Assembly (NCBI GenBank): GCA_031308135.1
Contig: JAHLJT010000631.1
Span: 261,968,925 to 262,032,924 of the forward strand
Length of the DNA: 64,000 bases
DNA from: Acheta domesticus
Taxonomy: Eukaryota > Arthropoda > Insecta > Orthoptera > Gryllidae
Reading direction: 5' to 3'
Shown here one piece after another: positions 1 to 11,051 of the stretch. Position numbers and translations under genes: made by a program. The notes under the pieces are model-generated. The model made no database searches. It worked only from the letters and a program-made list of their open reading frames with translations, and was not told the DNA's origin. Position 1 is the first letter of the stretch. Every line of letters starts with the position of its first letter.

Positions 1-511
1 TGCCATGTTAATAAGTGTATTTTACTCTATTCATACAAGAAATTTAAAGAAAAAATATGGAGCGATTTTTGAGAAAATTTTGAAAATCCCCGGGGGGCTT
101 CATATAAAATACCCCCAAATTTTCAAGAATCTTTTTCAAAATCTCAAAGCTTCGACTAGAATCATATCGACCGGGAAATATCCATTTTGGAAGAAATCGT
201 ACGTATGGTTTAGGCACTAGCAGTGTTCACAGACGGACAGACGGACGGACAGACGGACGGACGGACGGACTGACGGACGTTTTCCTTTCAATTGGGTTTT
301 CGGTATCAATGACCTAGAAAACAGGGTTTCTGGCTACACCACATGTTAGGGGATTTTTTTCTTAATTTAGCAAGTGGTTTTCGTTTTCACGGCCCGGCAA
401 TGAATATTTTTCCGCCGAAAATTGGCCATTTTTTCGCGCAGCATTACATAACTTTCCCTATACTACGTATATCACTCCGTGTGTACGTACGTATACGGGA
501 AAGTAAAAATG
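1..511 (-). repeat. Dispersed repeat family R1, copy 1 (cut by window edge)
   Basis: The reverse complement of 49940-50455 over its whole length, with small differences. It carries a (GGAC)n tract at 229-285 and a hairpin at 451-504 (ACTTTCCC with GGGAAAGT). Homology between the copies stops seven bases past the hairpin, which suggests a true element end. Confidence 0.85.
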
Positions 512-1394
512 TATATAGCCTACTGACCACAATCATAACAGATGCTGAAAGTCTTGTCCCCTTCATTTGTTTCCAAGTGATTTGGTTGCTACCAACATAA
601 ATGCAATTTACTTTAGGAGGCCCCTCTTTCCTGGCACGTAATTGTTTTCCCCACTGCAATTCCCAATCAATGATGTGTATTAAGTTTTGTTGAAATGACA
701 TTATTCAAGAGTTGAAATGACTTTGTTGAAGAGTTATGCTGGACCACGAACGTACATACACCCATCTATTGTTATACATATTAATATTTTCACAAAGGGT
801 ATATTTGTGAGGCAATGTTAACACCAACGGTGAGATAAATGGTAGTATTGTAAAAATAACTATATTTATTTTTAGATGATTATGATTTCATAAACTTGTG
901 TATTTGTGGACAGATTTTGGAGAAATGAAAATATAGCTTGATCTAAAAATTTCTCACTCGCTTGGTAATTGATTTACAAAGAAATGTTTTAAACAAAATT
1001 TATAAGAAATTTTATGCTTTTTAAAATTGATTTAAATAATTTTGCTACATCATTTAAAGTTAAAGAGTTATAGAGAATAAAATAAAAAAAGTCAGAAAAA
1101 TACCAACTTTCGGCCCTCTCCAAATTAGCATTGGGTCTGGGAGGTCGCAAACGTGGGGATTTAACTAGTGACTGGGCACGTACAACATGTCCTAAGAAAT
1201 TGAGCATTAAGAAACGATGTTATGATGGTATAAATACACGAGAGTGATATTACGATATGAACGATGAACGAGCGAGTATCGTATACCTCACACGAGTGTA
1301 TTAATACCCATTACGTTGAGTTTCATATGGTACTTTTTGTACGAATTATGGGAACTTATATAAATTTAACTTTGATATTAATGTTTTGTGGCGG
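512..1394. other. AT-rich DNA, no gene
   Basis: A 72-codon minus frame at 989-1207 has an unremarkable sequence and no splice support. Nothing else seen. Confidence 0.35.
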
Positions 1395-1918
1395 TTAACA
1401 TGCTGGGTTCAGCCAAGATCACCTAGCAAACAGCTCCCTACTCTACCCTACCGCAGGTGGCTTTGGTTTACCACTGCGCTAGTGAAATAGGATGAAAGTG
1501 AAATTATGATCCAATTTATTTGAAATAATATTCCACATAAAAATATGAATTATAAAAGAAATTAAAAATGATAAGAATAAAATAATATTAAATACAATGT
1601 TAATGTAACATTTATCAGAACTGTTCTCAATGATTAATTAAGTATCAATACTGGGGTTGCAAACTTTTCTGGGATTGGTCAAGAACATGTATCATAATGA
1701 AATCTGTATTGTAATAAATATTATGCAACGGGTTGCAGACATCAAATGACAGAATAGCCATTGCCATGGCCACTGCAACTGCGGGTTGGAGCCATAAAAT
1801 GACACACTTCAATATTAATGGGAGTAAAAATAATTATTGACATTTTTTCTACTTCCGTTGTATAATGCTGTCATTTGATGGTGCAAACAGTTGCATAATT
1901 ATATGTGGCAATTCCGAA
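1395..1918. repeat. Dispersed repeat family R2, copy 1, with an inverted end
   Basis: 1395-1770 matches 38861-39430 inverted. In addition, 1722-1760 and 1862-1900 are inverted copies of each other (ATTATGCAAC and GTTGCATAAT with CATCAAATGACAG and CTGTCATTTGATG inside). The left piece therefore ends in a foldback of about 180 bp. Confidence 0.7.
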
Positions 1919-3549
1919 AAGCTGGCCGAGACCGAAGGAAATAGAAGGAAATATGGGAAAGTTTGTGCCATCTCTAGCACCACTAGTTAAAAGTCTGTCG
2001 TTTTTCCCAGTATCTTTTATACTTCTATTCCTGTTGACCTACGACAGTGAGATAATAAATAATAGTTGACGGTCGAAAAATTAATTAGATCTTCAGATGG
2101 TGGCAGTAACACTATCTCATCCAATTTCTTTTAGTCTTGCAAAATATTCCTGAATTTCTGCACACATTTCGAGACTATCTGTATTTTCTTCAAATTAATA
2201 TTGTTTCAATATTAGTTTGGTTCAAAGATATTTTTTAATTTTCTTTTCATAATGATCTTAATCAATTACTAGCTATGCATTATCACAAAAAAGTTTTAGA
2301 AATAAGCTTCAGTAGTGATGGAGAGTCTGAAAATTCCTCTTTATGTTCAAAATGAGTTTGAATGAGAATGAATGATAATGAGAATGAATTGTAATTGGTG
2401 GCTTCGAATAATTTCGGTTTGTCCCTTCAAGGTTTAAAGTAGAAGTAAAAACAATAAGACATTTATTAATAAGAACATGGAAATAAATACAAGAAAAGCT
2501 CTATTTGGTAGTGCAGATTTTCAATTTGTATCCTTTTCATAATGAAGATGTACCAGGCACGGGTATGCAAATTATTGATACCGGCACTAAAACTTCTAAA
2601 TTTCCCATAAGTTAATCTATAATCAGAGAAGATTATTTTTAATCCCTGAGGTGTAATATATATATTTAAGACTTGAAAATATTGGAATAAAAGGGGCCTA
2701 ACGTGCTTTGAAAACATGTGTAATATGCTTACTCTGTGCTGGAGCCAGCTAATGTCGAATGGCTAAAATAGCTAGGGATGCTTCATATAAAAATACTAAA
2801 CGGTTTTCCTTTCATGCTATCCTCAGTCCTTTAAATTATTATTCCCATTATATAGGCATATTCTTATATCCACATTTGTATTGTAATTTTAAAAATATAT
2901 GTTTAATTTAATTGAGAATGCACTACTGCAACGCCGGCGGGCGCGTAGCGGCACTCAGTGCCGCATTCTTACATTTTTGTTGATTTCGTGTAAATAATTG
3001 GTGTCGCACTATTGAGCTGATAGGTATTCTTCATTCATTATATTTTCAACTGGATGACATTCATATCACGATTTTAGACACAGCCGATCGACAGTTATTC
3101 ATTAGTAATTCGAACTCTGGAACGGTTGCGACACTCCGTACCGCACGCGCTTTGTCATGTAAGTATAATATTTGCGTATTTTATCCATTAGAATTCTTAC
3201 TCCTTTTTTGCTATTGATATTTATGGCACAGATTTTGGATTACTAACTACTAATAATAAATGCGTTGTTTCCGAAGAAACGTAAGAAGGCACGTTTGCAC
3301 AGTTTCCATTCCCCGATATGTAACAACACACAAAGGGAACAAGTGATGAATCAGATTCTTATCAATATTGTTATTTCGTTTGGTAGTTAGTTACCTATTA
3401 TGAAATGAAATGTATAAAACATAAATAAAGAATATTGTAATTGTGTCATAGCTGAAGCCCGCATGCCCGCTTGAAGAAGAGGGTGAATAGAAGCTATTTA
3501 CATAAGAAATTGAATTGAAAGTAAGTGTGTTACAAAAACAAAGTAATAC
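1919..3549. other. AT-rich DNA without a supported gene
   Basis: A short GC-richer patch at 2930-2970 (GCCGGCGGGCGCGTAGCGGC) stands out in otherwise AT-rich sequence; its nature is unclear. Confidence 0.35.
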
Positions 3550-3737
3550 CTTGATCGAGTGTGAATTATATACCATGCCATGAGGACACTGCCAAGAATT
3601 ATCACTGACATGACAGATGTCCCTAAGAACACTCGAAACCACACATTCCTCATTGTACACCACCGACTACATCCTCCACACAAAGGCACTTCTTCGGTGT
3701 CGTTCACAGTCGAAGATCGTGGATTCGTCGGAGGCAT
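3550..3737 (-). CDS. Candidate exon: N-terminus of a single-pass membrane protein
   Basis: On the minus strand an ATG at 3737 opens 62 codons beginning MPPTNPRSSTVNDTEEV. A Cys-rich stretch (CGGCSRWC, residues 20-27) follows. A hydrophobic segment runs from about residue 33 to 57 and includes VMSVIILGSVLMAWYI. The frame reaches a donor, AAG then GTATTA, at 3549-3548 (phase 2). A short basic-acidic head before one transmembrane helix near the N-terminus is typical of type II membrane proteins such as Golgi enzymes or membrane peptidases, but I do not recognise the gene. The frame also stays open upstream to 3806, so the true start is uncertain. It could be a chance frame; the splice site and clean hydropathy argue otherwise. 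It lies downstream of the CCHamide-2 exons on the same strand. Confidence 0.4.
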
Positions 3738-4230
3738 ATTTTGATAATAATATTCAGCGAACTTGTACTGAGACGACACTGAGACATAAGCAATGTTTCT
3801 GAACAATGAGCTAGTATCTTAATAAAGTGGAGTAGTCAAAGAATAATGTATGCTTCCTACATTCTATTGTTTTCATACTTTTGGTTTTCTTACAACATAT
3901 ATGATATTGTAACGAAAGTAATAAATAAGGAACTAAAATAAGAAAAATAGTAAATATAAGTAAATCAAAACATTTAAAGTTAGCTCATGTGATTTGATTA
4001 CATTAATGACGATTTTTTGTTATTTCATTTACGCAACCTACATGAATGTGTATTGTTTAAGGCAACTCACACTTTTGTTCTCATGTTAATTTATGGTAAT
4101 TTTCTTTTGTAAACTGTGCAAAGATAAAGTATACCCAATGCCACCTAAATCATTAGGCCTATTGGTAGACGGGCATCTTGTTTCGGACATCACTACTTGT
4201 AGTCATAACATTACAGCACGGCAAAAGCGT
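3738..4230. other. Non-coding DNA next to the P element
   Basis: No supported feature; it may include the upstream sequence of the transmembrane exon on the minus strand. Confidence 0.35.
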
Positions 4231-4370
4231 GGCTTGCGCAACACCGCCTAGAATACAAGGCCTGCCGACGCCCTGAGAGTTTGTGCGTGACGTCACGACG
4301 AGAAGGCCGTGATTCATTATCACATACTATAGTGCGGTAGTGTTGTTTCTGGGCCTGTGCTTAAAGTTTT

Positions 4371-5575
4371 TTGTTATTTAATGGTAAAATATACTTAAAC
4401 CGTGTGTGTGTGTGTAGGGATAAAAGTGCAGAAATTATTCCTAGTTGTGTGCCGGGGTGCCAGGCAAATTATAAGAATGGACCTCGGTTGGGTATTTTTT
4501 CGTTTCCAAAGGACGTCGAGTTAAAAAGAAAATCTATGAGAGCAATATGTATAAATGATTTTATACCCACAACATACACAAAGGTAAGCTACAATCTGTC
4601 TTTAAAATATGTGTTTCTTACCATCGATTATATTATTCATAGATTACTTAACTTGGTGATACATACTATATTTCTATACCGAACCACCTTTCTGTCCAAT
4701 TCTCTCTGGAACTGGATTCTTTAGTTTGTTAGCAATATCTTGTTTTCTATTCCATGTGTAGGTTTGTGAACTACATTTTAACGAACGTGATGTTGAAAGA
4801 AGTAGTTCTTCCTACGATGAGAAAACAGGGAAGCAAATTAATGCCCCATTGTCATACCCCAGGCTTGTTGATGGTGAGTTAAATAATATATTATATGGGA
4901 ATTATTATGACTTCAAAAGGAGAATAATGTAATTCAGAAAGAGACCTTAATCATTATGCCATTATTCTTAACAGTAAAGTCCATAAGTTAACCTTGTGCA
5001 TTAAAGAGTTGATTATTGTAACGTTCTGAAGAGTTGAAAGGACAGCTGTTCTTCTTGCTTACAGGGTTTTTTTGTGTAGTCATGATTTTTGTGGGGATCG
5101 TATGCGTATTTAGTGATTTTAGGTGTCTGTCGTCTTCAGAATTTGCTTCACTTGAGACAATAGAATGATTTTTTAGGTTTTCAGAGAGTACTTGTACAAA
5201 AAGTATGTAAATGGTAATTTAACATTCTACAATGTAGGTTTGATATAACAAAGTTAATTATTATTTCCAGGTGCTGGACCGTCTGTAATGCCTGGAATAC
5301 CAAAGTATTTGTCACGGCCTTCGACATCTGCTCGAGAAAGCGCGGATATGCGACGTATGCGATTGGAGAACGAGTCTTTAAGAAATGTCATCGACGAAAG
5401 CATCGTTTCCTTTGAGACACATAATGAGAAGAATTCGTTTCATTACTATGAAGAATTGAAATACAAAGTGTGTGACATACGTTTACCTGCAGATTGGACG
5501 GTATTGCTGAAAGAAAATTATGTGAATTTTGTTAGTGAAAGGAAACCGTCAGCCAAGAATGCTTTGTGCTATTAA
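4371..5575 (+). pseudogene. P-type transposase, THAP DNA-binding domain (three exons)
   Basis: Exon 1 (4371-4583) holds SCVPGCQANYKNGPRLGIFSF and ends AAG then GTAAGC. Exon 2 (4762-4873) opens VCELHF after TGTGTAG. Exon 3 (5271-5575) begins after TTTCCAG. Phases 0 and 1 agree across both introns. The spliced frame gives C-x3-C-x42-C-x2-H, the zinc-binding signature of THAP domains, which bind the ends of P-type elements. Downstream is a Ser/Arg-rich linker, then a helical stretch with NESLRNVIDESIVSF. The frame stops at TAA 5573-5575, but shifting by one base near 5565 keeps it open to 5876, so this is a frameshifted gene. No ATG sits in frame right before the first Cys, so the start is unclear. 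Confidence 0.8.
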
Positions 5576-5876
5576 TGTTAGTGAAGAATTAATATTATCT
5601 GCTTTCAATGAGGATGCTGCAATACACTCGTTTCCATCTGGAAAACTACCAAGGAAGATCAATAAGATACATGACTTGGAGAATATTGTTAGTGAAATCA
5701 GTGGAGCTTTCTGCAATAATTGTCGCAATTTCTCCTTAAAACATGTTATCGACTTGATCACACATTTTCTTGATCATTTGAAAACAGTAATACCAGAGAT
5801 CCACAGCCACATTGGATTTATGAAAGAACAAATATTATTACTTCCACTACCTAAAACTACTGCAAGATATTTATGA
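5529..5876 (+). pseudogene. P-type transposase, middle N-terminal part after frameshift
   Basis: This continues the transposase in a second frame (AINVSEELILSAFNEDAAI...). It contains a CNNC pair and an amphipathic stretch (HVIDLITHFLDHLKTV). It overlaps the end of the THAP-containing frame. In P-superfamily proteins this region lies between the DNA-binding domain and the conserved block ahead of the catalytic fold. The function of this piece alone cannot be stated. Confidence 0.6.
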
Positions 5877-5879
5877 CAA

Positions 5880-6250
5880 TTACTTATATTCTGTAGTCTT
5901 TTTCACTCGATATCACCTCATGGATATAAATATCTGAAATCATCTGGTAATTTGAGATTACCCAGTTCCTCTAGTATTAGGCAAATTTGCAGTATTTCCA
6001 GTATTCCCCATTTGGAGCAAGACCCTTCTAAAGCACAGTTTCATGTGTCTGGAGCACAGTGTCATGTGTCTGTTAAGCAAAATTTTTGAAAGTGAAAGCA
6101 AACTGCGAATTCAGAATGCCATGTCCCTGATTTTGAAATCTCACAGTCTCAGTCAAGTTTCTGTGGATGTTTGTGAATTTGATGCGACTAATTTCATGTC
6201 TCAGGATGAAGACCTACACAACACAGTGGTTCCAGATATTTTGCTGTAGA
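5880..6250 (+). pseudogene. P-type transposase, conserved block before the catalytic fold
   Basis: The frame from 5913 to the TGA at 6087-6089 reads SPHGYKYLKSSGNLRLPSSS then IRQICS. This is the tyrosine/leucine/proline-rich block found just before the RNase H-like core in THAP9/P transposases. A near-repeat, CATGTGTCTGGAGCACAG, follows at 6040-6072. The next frame (6090-6249) jumps to sequence I place further towards the C-terminus, so several hundred bases that should encode the catalytic acids are missing. Confidence 0.7.
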
Positions 6251-6269
6251 TGAAGACGATATTGATGAC

Positions 6270-6742
6270 ATTCCAGTATCAACCTGTTCCATTTTAACAT
6301 ATATTGGGGGATACAATGCTTATGCTGTAACGAAAAAATCAAATGTGGCTATTGTAAACAATATTTAATTGCAGAAACGTCTGGTAGATATGATATGTTG
6401 ATTAATTCAAATAACAGAGGTAGTCTGTTTTACCCTCATAAAGATTTTGTTTGTTGTACGTCTTATTTGTACATTATTGTGCAAAAATTAATTTCAAAAG
6501 AAATAGAAAATGAATTTTTGATGGTATCAAATTATAAGAATGTGGTCGTTTCTTTAGGAGTAATGAATATTCCAAACAATCTCTTTCAAGGTCATAACAT
6601 TGAACACCATAACGTTAAGGACATTATTCAAAAAATTATGTATGTAACTCCCAACCTACTTTTAAATAATTATTCAAAAAGAAAAACTGACCATTTAAAA
6701 CGAGAAAGAATGTCAGAATGTAAAAGACGCAAGCAAAAATAG
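6270..6742 (+). pseudogene. P-type transposase, C-terminal part
   Basis: Two frames joined by a frameshift near 6340 read ILTYIGGYNAYAV, then CGYCKQYLIAETSGRYDML, then NSNNRGSLFYPHKDF. P-superfamily transposases carry this kind of block (YI-G, a CxxC, and an RGGL-YPS-like motif) in the C-terminal region. The frame ends with a basic tail (KRKTDHLKRERMSECKRRKQK) and TAG at 6740-6742. About 270 non-coding bases separate it from the right inverted repeat, including an (AAAT)n stretch at about 6822-6840. Confidence 0.65.
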
Positions 6743-7289
6743 TGTTGCAACATAAGACATGAGCTGTAATAAAGTGTATTAAAATCGATACATAAGTTTA
6801 AATGCTAATTTTGTGACGTTAAATAAATAAATAAATAAATGTGTTTATTTTTTGACCTTTCAATTAGCCATATGCTTCAAGTTTAAATGAACTAAAAACA
6901 GAAAAAATTCTAAATGCCCCGGGAAACGATGCTATGTTTACAGCGGCGCTATTGCCGAGCGGCCACCGCGGCCGGCGATTCTCGGCCTTCCTATGTGACG
7001 TCACGGAATACGTCGGCAGGCCTTGTATTCCAGGCGGTGTTGGCTTGCGTGTGAATCAGTGTGAACTGTACATATTGTGTATAGAAATACTTGAGAACAG
7101 TGTTTTTATCCAGTATATTGTGTAAATGCTATGCTTTAAATTTCGGCAAACAGAACATAATTGTAGAAGAGCTATTTTGCTTCAGAGAAAGTAAATACTT
7201 GTCAGAACTTGTAAGAACTTCTTGAGAAATTTGTGTTATGTGATGTTTCTCCGCACTTCCACTACGAAACTGATTTCCATAAAATTCAA

Positions 7290-7915
7290 CAACCCCAATG
7301 CGGGGAAAATTACAGAGCATGCGTAATGAAATTGGATTAGGAAAGAAATTTAATTTGTTGAGTGATAAGGACAAAAATCCTAATGGATGAAACATTCTTG
7401 AAGTCAAGTGTTTATTATAAAGGAAGAATCATAGTCGGAACTGCCATTAATGAAGAGGAAAATTCATTAACACCTTGTGTGTTCATGGACACTGGTATGC
7501 TTTCGTCATATGAAGATGTAGTACATATATTTCCGATTAGAAAATTGACAGGTGAATTGTTAAAGCATTTAATCAAAACCAAAATTGTATGTCTTTGAAG
7601 TGATTTCAGGGATTTCTGATAACAATCCTGTGTCCCAAAAAGTCATGTCATTATTTTCCAATCTTCCAAACCTAGAAATAGCTTATGAACATCTATGCGA
7701 ATCCCACAGAAAATTACTCTTTCCTGCAGACAGCGTGCACCTCTTAAAATTCATAAGAAACAACTGGTTAAGATAACCAAAAAATTAATATTCTTGATAT
7801 TAAAAATGTTGTTAGGCATACAGCATCATTTTGTTGCCTGAAAAATATATGCCAGTCTAAGAAGCACAATATTTTAAACTATGGAAATACTTTAAATTTA
7901 AAATCATCGCTTTTT
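7290..7915 (+). pseudogene. P-type transposase catalytic core, lying outside the element
   Basis: Frames at 7362-7598 and 7585-7776, separated by one frameshift near 7595, read SDKDKI-LMDETFLKSSVYY, VVHIFPIRKLTGELLKHLI, GISDNNPVSQKVMSLF and DSVHLLKFIRNNWLR. The similarity continues weakly to about 7915 (NYGNTLNLKSSLFN). This order matches the RNase H-like domain of THAP9/P transposases: first acid in DE, a second SDN block, then a D-HL-K-IRNNWL motif. It is exactly the piece missing from the element at 4239-7042, yet it starts about 250 bp beyond that element's right end. It probably belongs to a second broken copy or to a rearranged one. Confidence 0.7.
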
Positions 7916-9153
7916 AATTAAAATTAACAGTTAATTGAATGAAATGCGATAAAATATTGCTAAAATTCCTTTCTATAAAATATAAGGCAGCGAGGAAAAT
8001 ATTGACTATCAGCTGCTGGAGAAAGATACTTTGTTGCGATGACTACACGTGTGACATCACAACGTCAGTCGATAGGCCTGAATTTTTATTTCTGCTGAAT
8101 ACCCCATTTCTGCCTTAAATTTTATTTTACGTAAAAATAAGAAAATTCATTGTTGAATTACACTTTTTAACTAATGAAACTCAAATCAAGAGCTCACATG
8201 TTGAAATTGTTCATAGAAACAAAATTATTGGGCGTTTCATATAAGTATCGCCCAGAAGAGGGGATAGGTTTAGGGATGTTTACCTTACTATACTAAAATC
8301 CTGTTTCTTTTATGTTTATAAAACTGTACCTTCTGTACACAAGAAGGGAATATTTTACTTTCAGTGGAATATTACAAAACAATCTACACACAATCATATG
8401 TCACATTTTATACACAATGTTCTTTTGAACTGTTGCAGTTTGTTGCTGCACATCGCATTCTTTTCATGTCTCGTATCATTGAGACCAAATGGTTTCTTCC
8501 ATCATATCTAAGGTCATATGGCACCCTTGCACATGCTAATGAGTTTACTGACCTGGTGGGACCATCTGGGAGTGATGCACTTGTTGTGAGATAGCATGTG
8601 GCTGCATAGCGCCGGAATTGTGTAGAGTAGTGTGTGTCGCGTGCAGAGTGAATTGTTTTCTGAGATTATCCACCAGTGCTCCAAGTTTCCACATTTTATC
8701 AGATTCGTCTTGTGTCACATGAATACATAAATATCATTATTACTTCAAATCTATCTCTTCTCATTGCGCTGTATACTATGAAATTCCTCATATCAAGTTC
8801 TGAAACTCAGTAACACCGTCGTGGCAATGGAGTGTACTCTGACAGAAAAAGAATTCCTACAACTCCTTTCATGATAAGTAATTTTAGGATATGTGCAGTT
8901 TTTGAAAAGTGCATTATTCGTTTCTTCAGAAATTAGAAAAAGTCTTATGTCATTACAAACCAGTTCTAAAAGTTCTACGGGAGATAAATTGCGATTATCA
9001 CTTGTAATTGCTTTCTGAAATTTTCCACTTCTATGTCCTCTTTTTCCTAGTCATTATACCCCTATGGCATCTAAATCGTCTCTTCCTTCCAAGAGTTGCA
9101 CGATAACATGGTCAGAAACTATCCTGAAAGAAAGTAGATAACACGAGATATAA
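7916..9153. other. Non-coding, AT-rich; possible degenerate P end
   Basis: No convincing gene. At 8051-8092, GTGACATCACAACGTCAGTC followed by AGGCCTG resembles the P element's right subterminal region (GTGACGTCAC, then ACGTC, then AGGCCT). It could be the remains of a second right end, but the terminal GGCGGTGTTG is not visible. The 76-codon frame at 8364 has no recognisable content. Confidence 0.3.
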
Positions 9154-9529
9154 TCTGCCTAGCGTCACATATATGTAACGTAAAATCTTAAGTTGGATAA
9201 CTTTGAAGATAAACACATTAATTTTTTAACTAAATTCATTGCACACTTAAATATGTTTAATAACATAGGTAATTGATATGAAAAGTTTAAATTGATTCAG
9301 GAACCTTTAAAAAAATACTAACTTTCTGAAGGATGCCATAACACGGGAAATGGAAGCATAGATTCAGATTCAATCAGCTGTAAAAAGAGAACGACATCTG
9401 AGAAGTAAAAAGATACTGCTGAATAATAGGCTCCAGCAAACTGCATGGTGATACAAATGAGGCTTTGAAAATCTTTGCAACGTAGCCACACGTTGCCAAA
9501 CCTGTTACATATATGTAACGCTAGGCAGA
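9154..9529. mobile_element. MITE with 26-bp inverted repeats
   Basis: TCTGCCTAGCGTCACATATA (from 9154, arm to 9179) is repeated inverted at 9504-9529 with one mismatch. The 376-bp unit has no convincing transposase; a minus-strand frame through it is unrecognised. I see no clear target duplication, so the superfamily is not assigned. Confidence 0.6.
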
Positions 9530-9958
9530 AGTGGGTTCTAGTGTTTAGGTGGCATTGGTATGTCATAGAACCCAATGAAAATTTTTTGTGGCAACATAGG
9601 TTATATTTAATATTTTTATCAAATTGTGGATTAGTAAATACAGAATGAATTAACTTACCAAAAACGTTCTCAAAAAGTCGAAAGATCTAACTGATTGGTG
9701 AGAGTGACGAAAATTTCGAGGATTGATAGAAAATCTATGTTTAAGATGAGATGTTATAAAAAAGCTCTTGAATTCAACAATCCTTTGCCCTTAAAAACGC
9801 CTCCACTATAAAATAATTTCCTTTTAATGTACTCGCAAATAGAATCTCTAGATTGGGTAGTGCCTTGAGGTTCCTAGTTCACACTCTGCAGACCCTACAC
9901 AACCGTACTCATTTTTTAAACGCTCTGTCGATGAAAACACCACTTTCTCCTTTATATA
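9530..9958. other. Non-coding DNA, no gene
   Basis: AT-rich spacer between a MITE and the hAT-like element. Confidence 0.4.
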
Positions 9959-10224
9959 TTTTAAACCAGGGTTACTCAAACGGGTCATCCACTTGGCTAA
10001 ACGGCAACCCACCCGGGCCAGCACCTTTCAGCGGGCAACCGACGTGGTCCGCTACTTGTAGAGTCAGCCTGAAGACAGGCGCGAGGGAAGGCAATGCTTG
10101 CGTTGCTGATAGATGGGAAAGGGAGGGTAAATTACCTAGTCTAGTGAAAGGGGAATGACTCTGCGACGGGCACTAGCGAACAGTTTGGCCCGACATCTTG
10201 CATTTGAACAGCCCTGCTTTAAAC
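9959..10224. mobile_element. Small non-autonomous hAT-like element
   Basis: The ends are CAGGGTTACTCAAAC (from 9967) and TTTGAACAGCCCTG (to 10216). They are imperfect inverted repeats of the CAGGG-type used by many hAT elements. The flanks TTTTAAAC (9959-9966) and CTTTAAAC (10217-10224) match at 7 of 8 bases, which fits the 8-bp hAT target duplication. The 250-bp interior is GC-rich and non-coding. Confidence 0.75.
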
Positions 10225-11051
10225 AAGCAGAAGAGACCAAGAGAAATGAATTGCAATAAAAGAAAAGAAGGAGTTTACTAAATATAGTATATTTATTTTT
10301 GTGATTACAACAAGAAATATATAGGATATGTTATGTTCCTGGGAGAAACGTTGAAGATGTATAGTAAGACGTCACAGTTCGGCTGCCACGACGGATTACA
10401 TGCTGCGGTTCCAACTTGCACAGCTGTTGGTTTGGGGCTGTGATAAGGACAAGTGTAAGGGTTCAACAAATAACATGATTCACAAGACTATGAACATGGA
10501 ATTCCACATGCGTTCTTAGATCTCGAATAATCTTATTCTATTGGCAAGAGCATGATGCTAAATTCTAAGAGTTTCCATTATTGCACAGATTCGTTCGGTA
10601 AACTGCTTCTTCAATTACATGTGTTTTATAAATTAACATTTCTCGTTTAATTATGAACTATTTTGATTAGATAAGATAATGTTCGAATTTTTAGGAAATA
10701 ATTTTCTTTATTTATTAAATATTTAATATTGTAATAGGTTCTCATGGTGCGTTGGGAAATAGATGATTTATGGAATTAACGTTATTTAACGTACATTAAA
10801 ACAAAATTTGGAAAAAAAACTGGCAAAATACTTTTTCTCATATACTTCTTTTCGATCCTCCACAGATTGAACGCTCTGTCAGGTATGTCCGTATAACAAT
10901 GCATGCTCGTGCGAAGTTTAACATTCGTGCCAAGACAAACATTTTCAATGTACGCAGGTTAGACGACACGACCGTATATCTAGAACTGTACTGATGGAAA
11001 GGTCAGGCGCAGCTGAGAACAGCGGATCCGAGGGGCGGAGCGGGGCGGCCA
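10225..11051. other. AT-rich DNA, probable 3' UTR and downstream region of CCHa2
   Basis: No frame of interest. On the minus strand it follows the proposed CCHamide-2 stop codon and contains AATAAA at about 10716-10711 within a TTTATTTATTAAAT tract, a candidate polyadenylation signal. Confidence 0.35.

Larger units (their letters stand above)
4239..7042 (+). mobile_element. P-superfamily DNA transposon, complete ends, dead coding region
   Basis: The element is 2.8 kb and has 32-bp terminal inverted repeats. The left is 4239-4270 starting CAACACCGCC, the right is 7011-7042 ending GGCGGTGTTG, with one mismatch between them. GGCTTGCG lies before the left end (4231-4238) and again overlapping the right end (7042-7049), as expected for the 8-bp target duplication of P elements with one G lost. 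Inside each end is a palindromic GTGACGTCAC (4287-4296 and 6995-7004), an internal inverted repeat. The length is close to a full P element (about 2.9 kb). It encodes a THAP-type transposase on the plus strand, now broken by frameshifts and lacking the catalytic centre. Confidence 0.88.
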
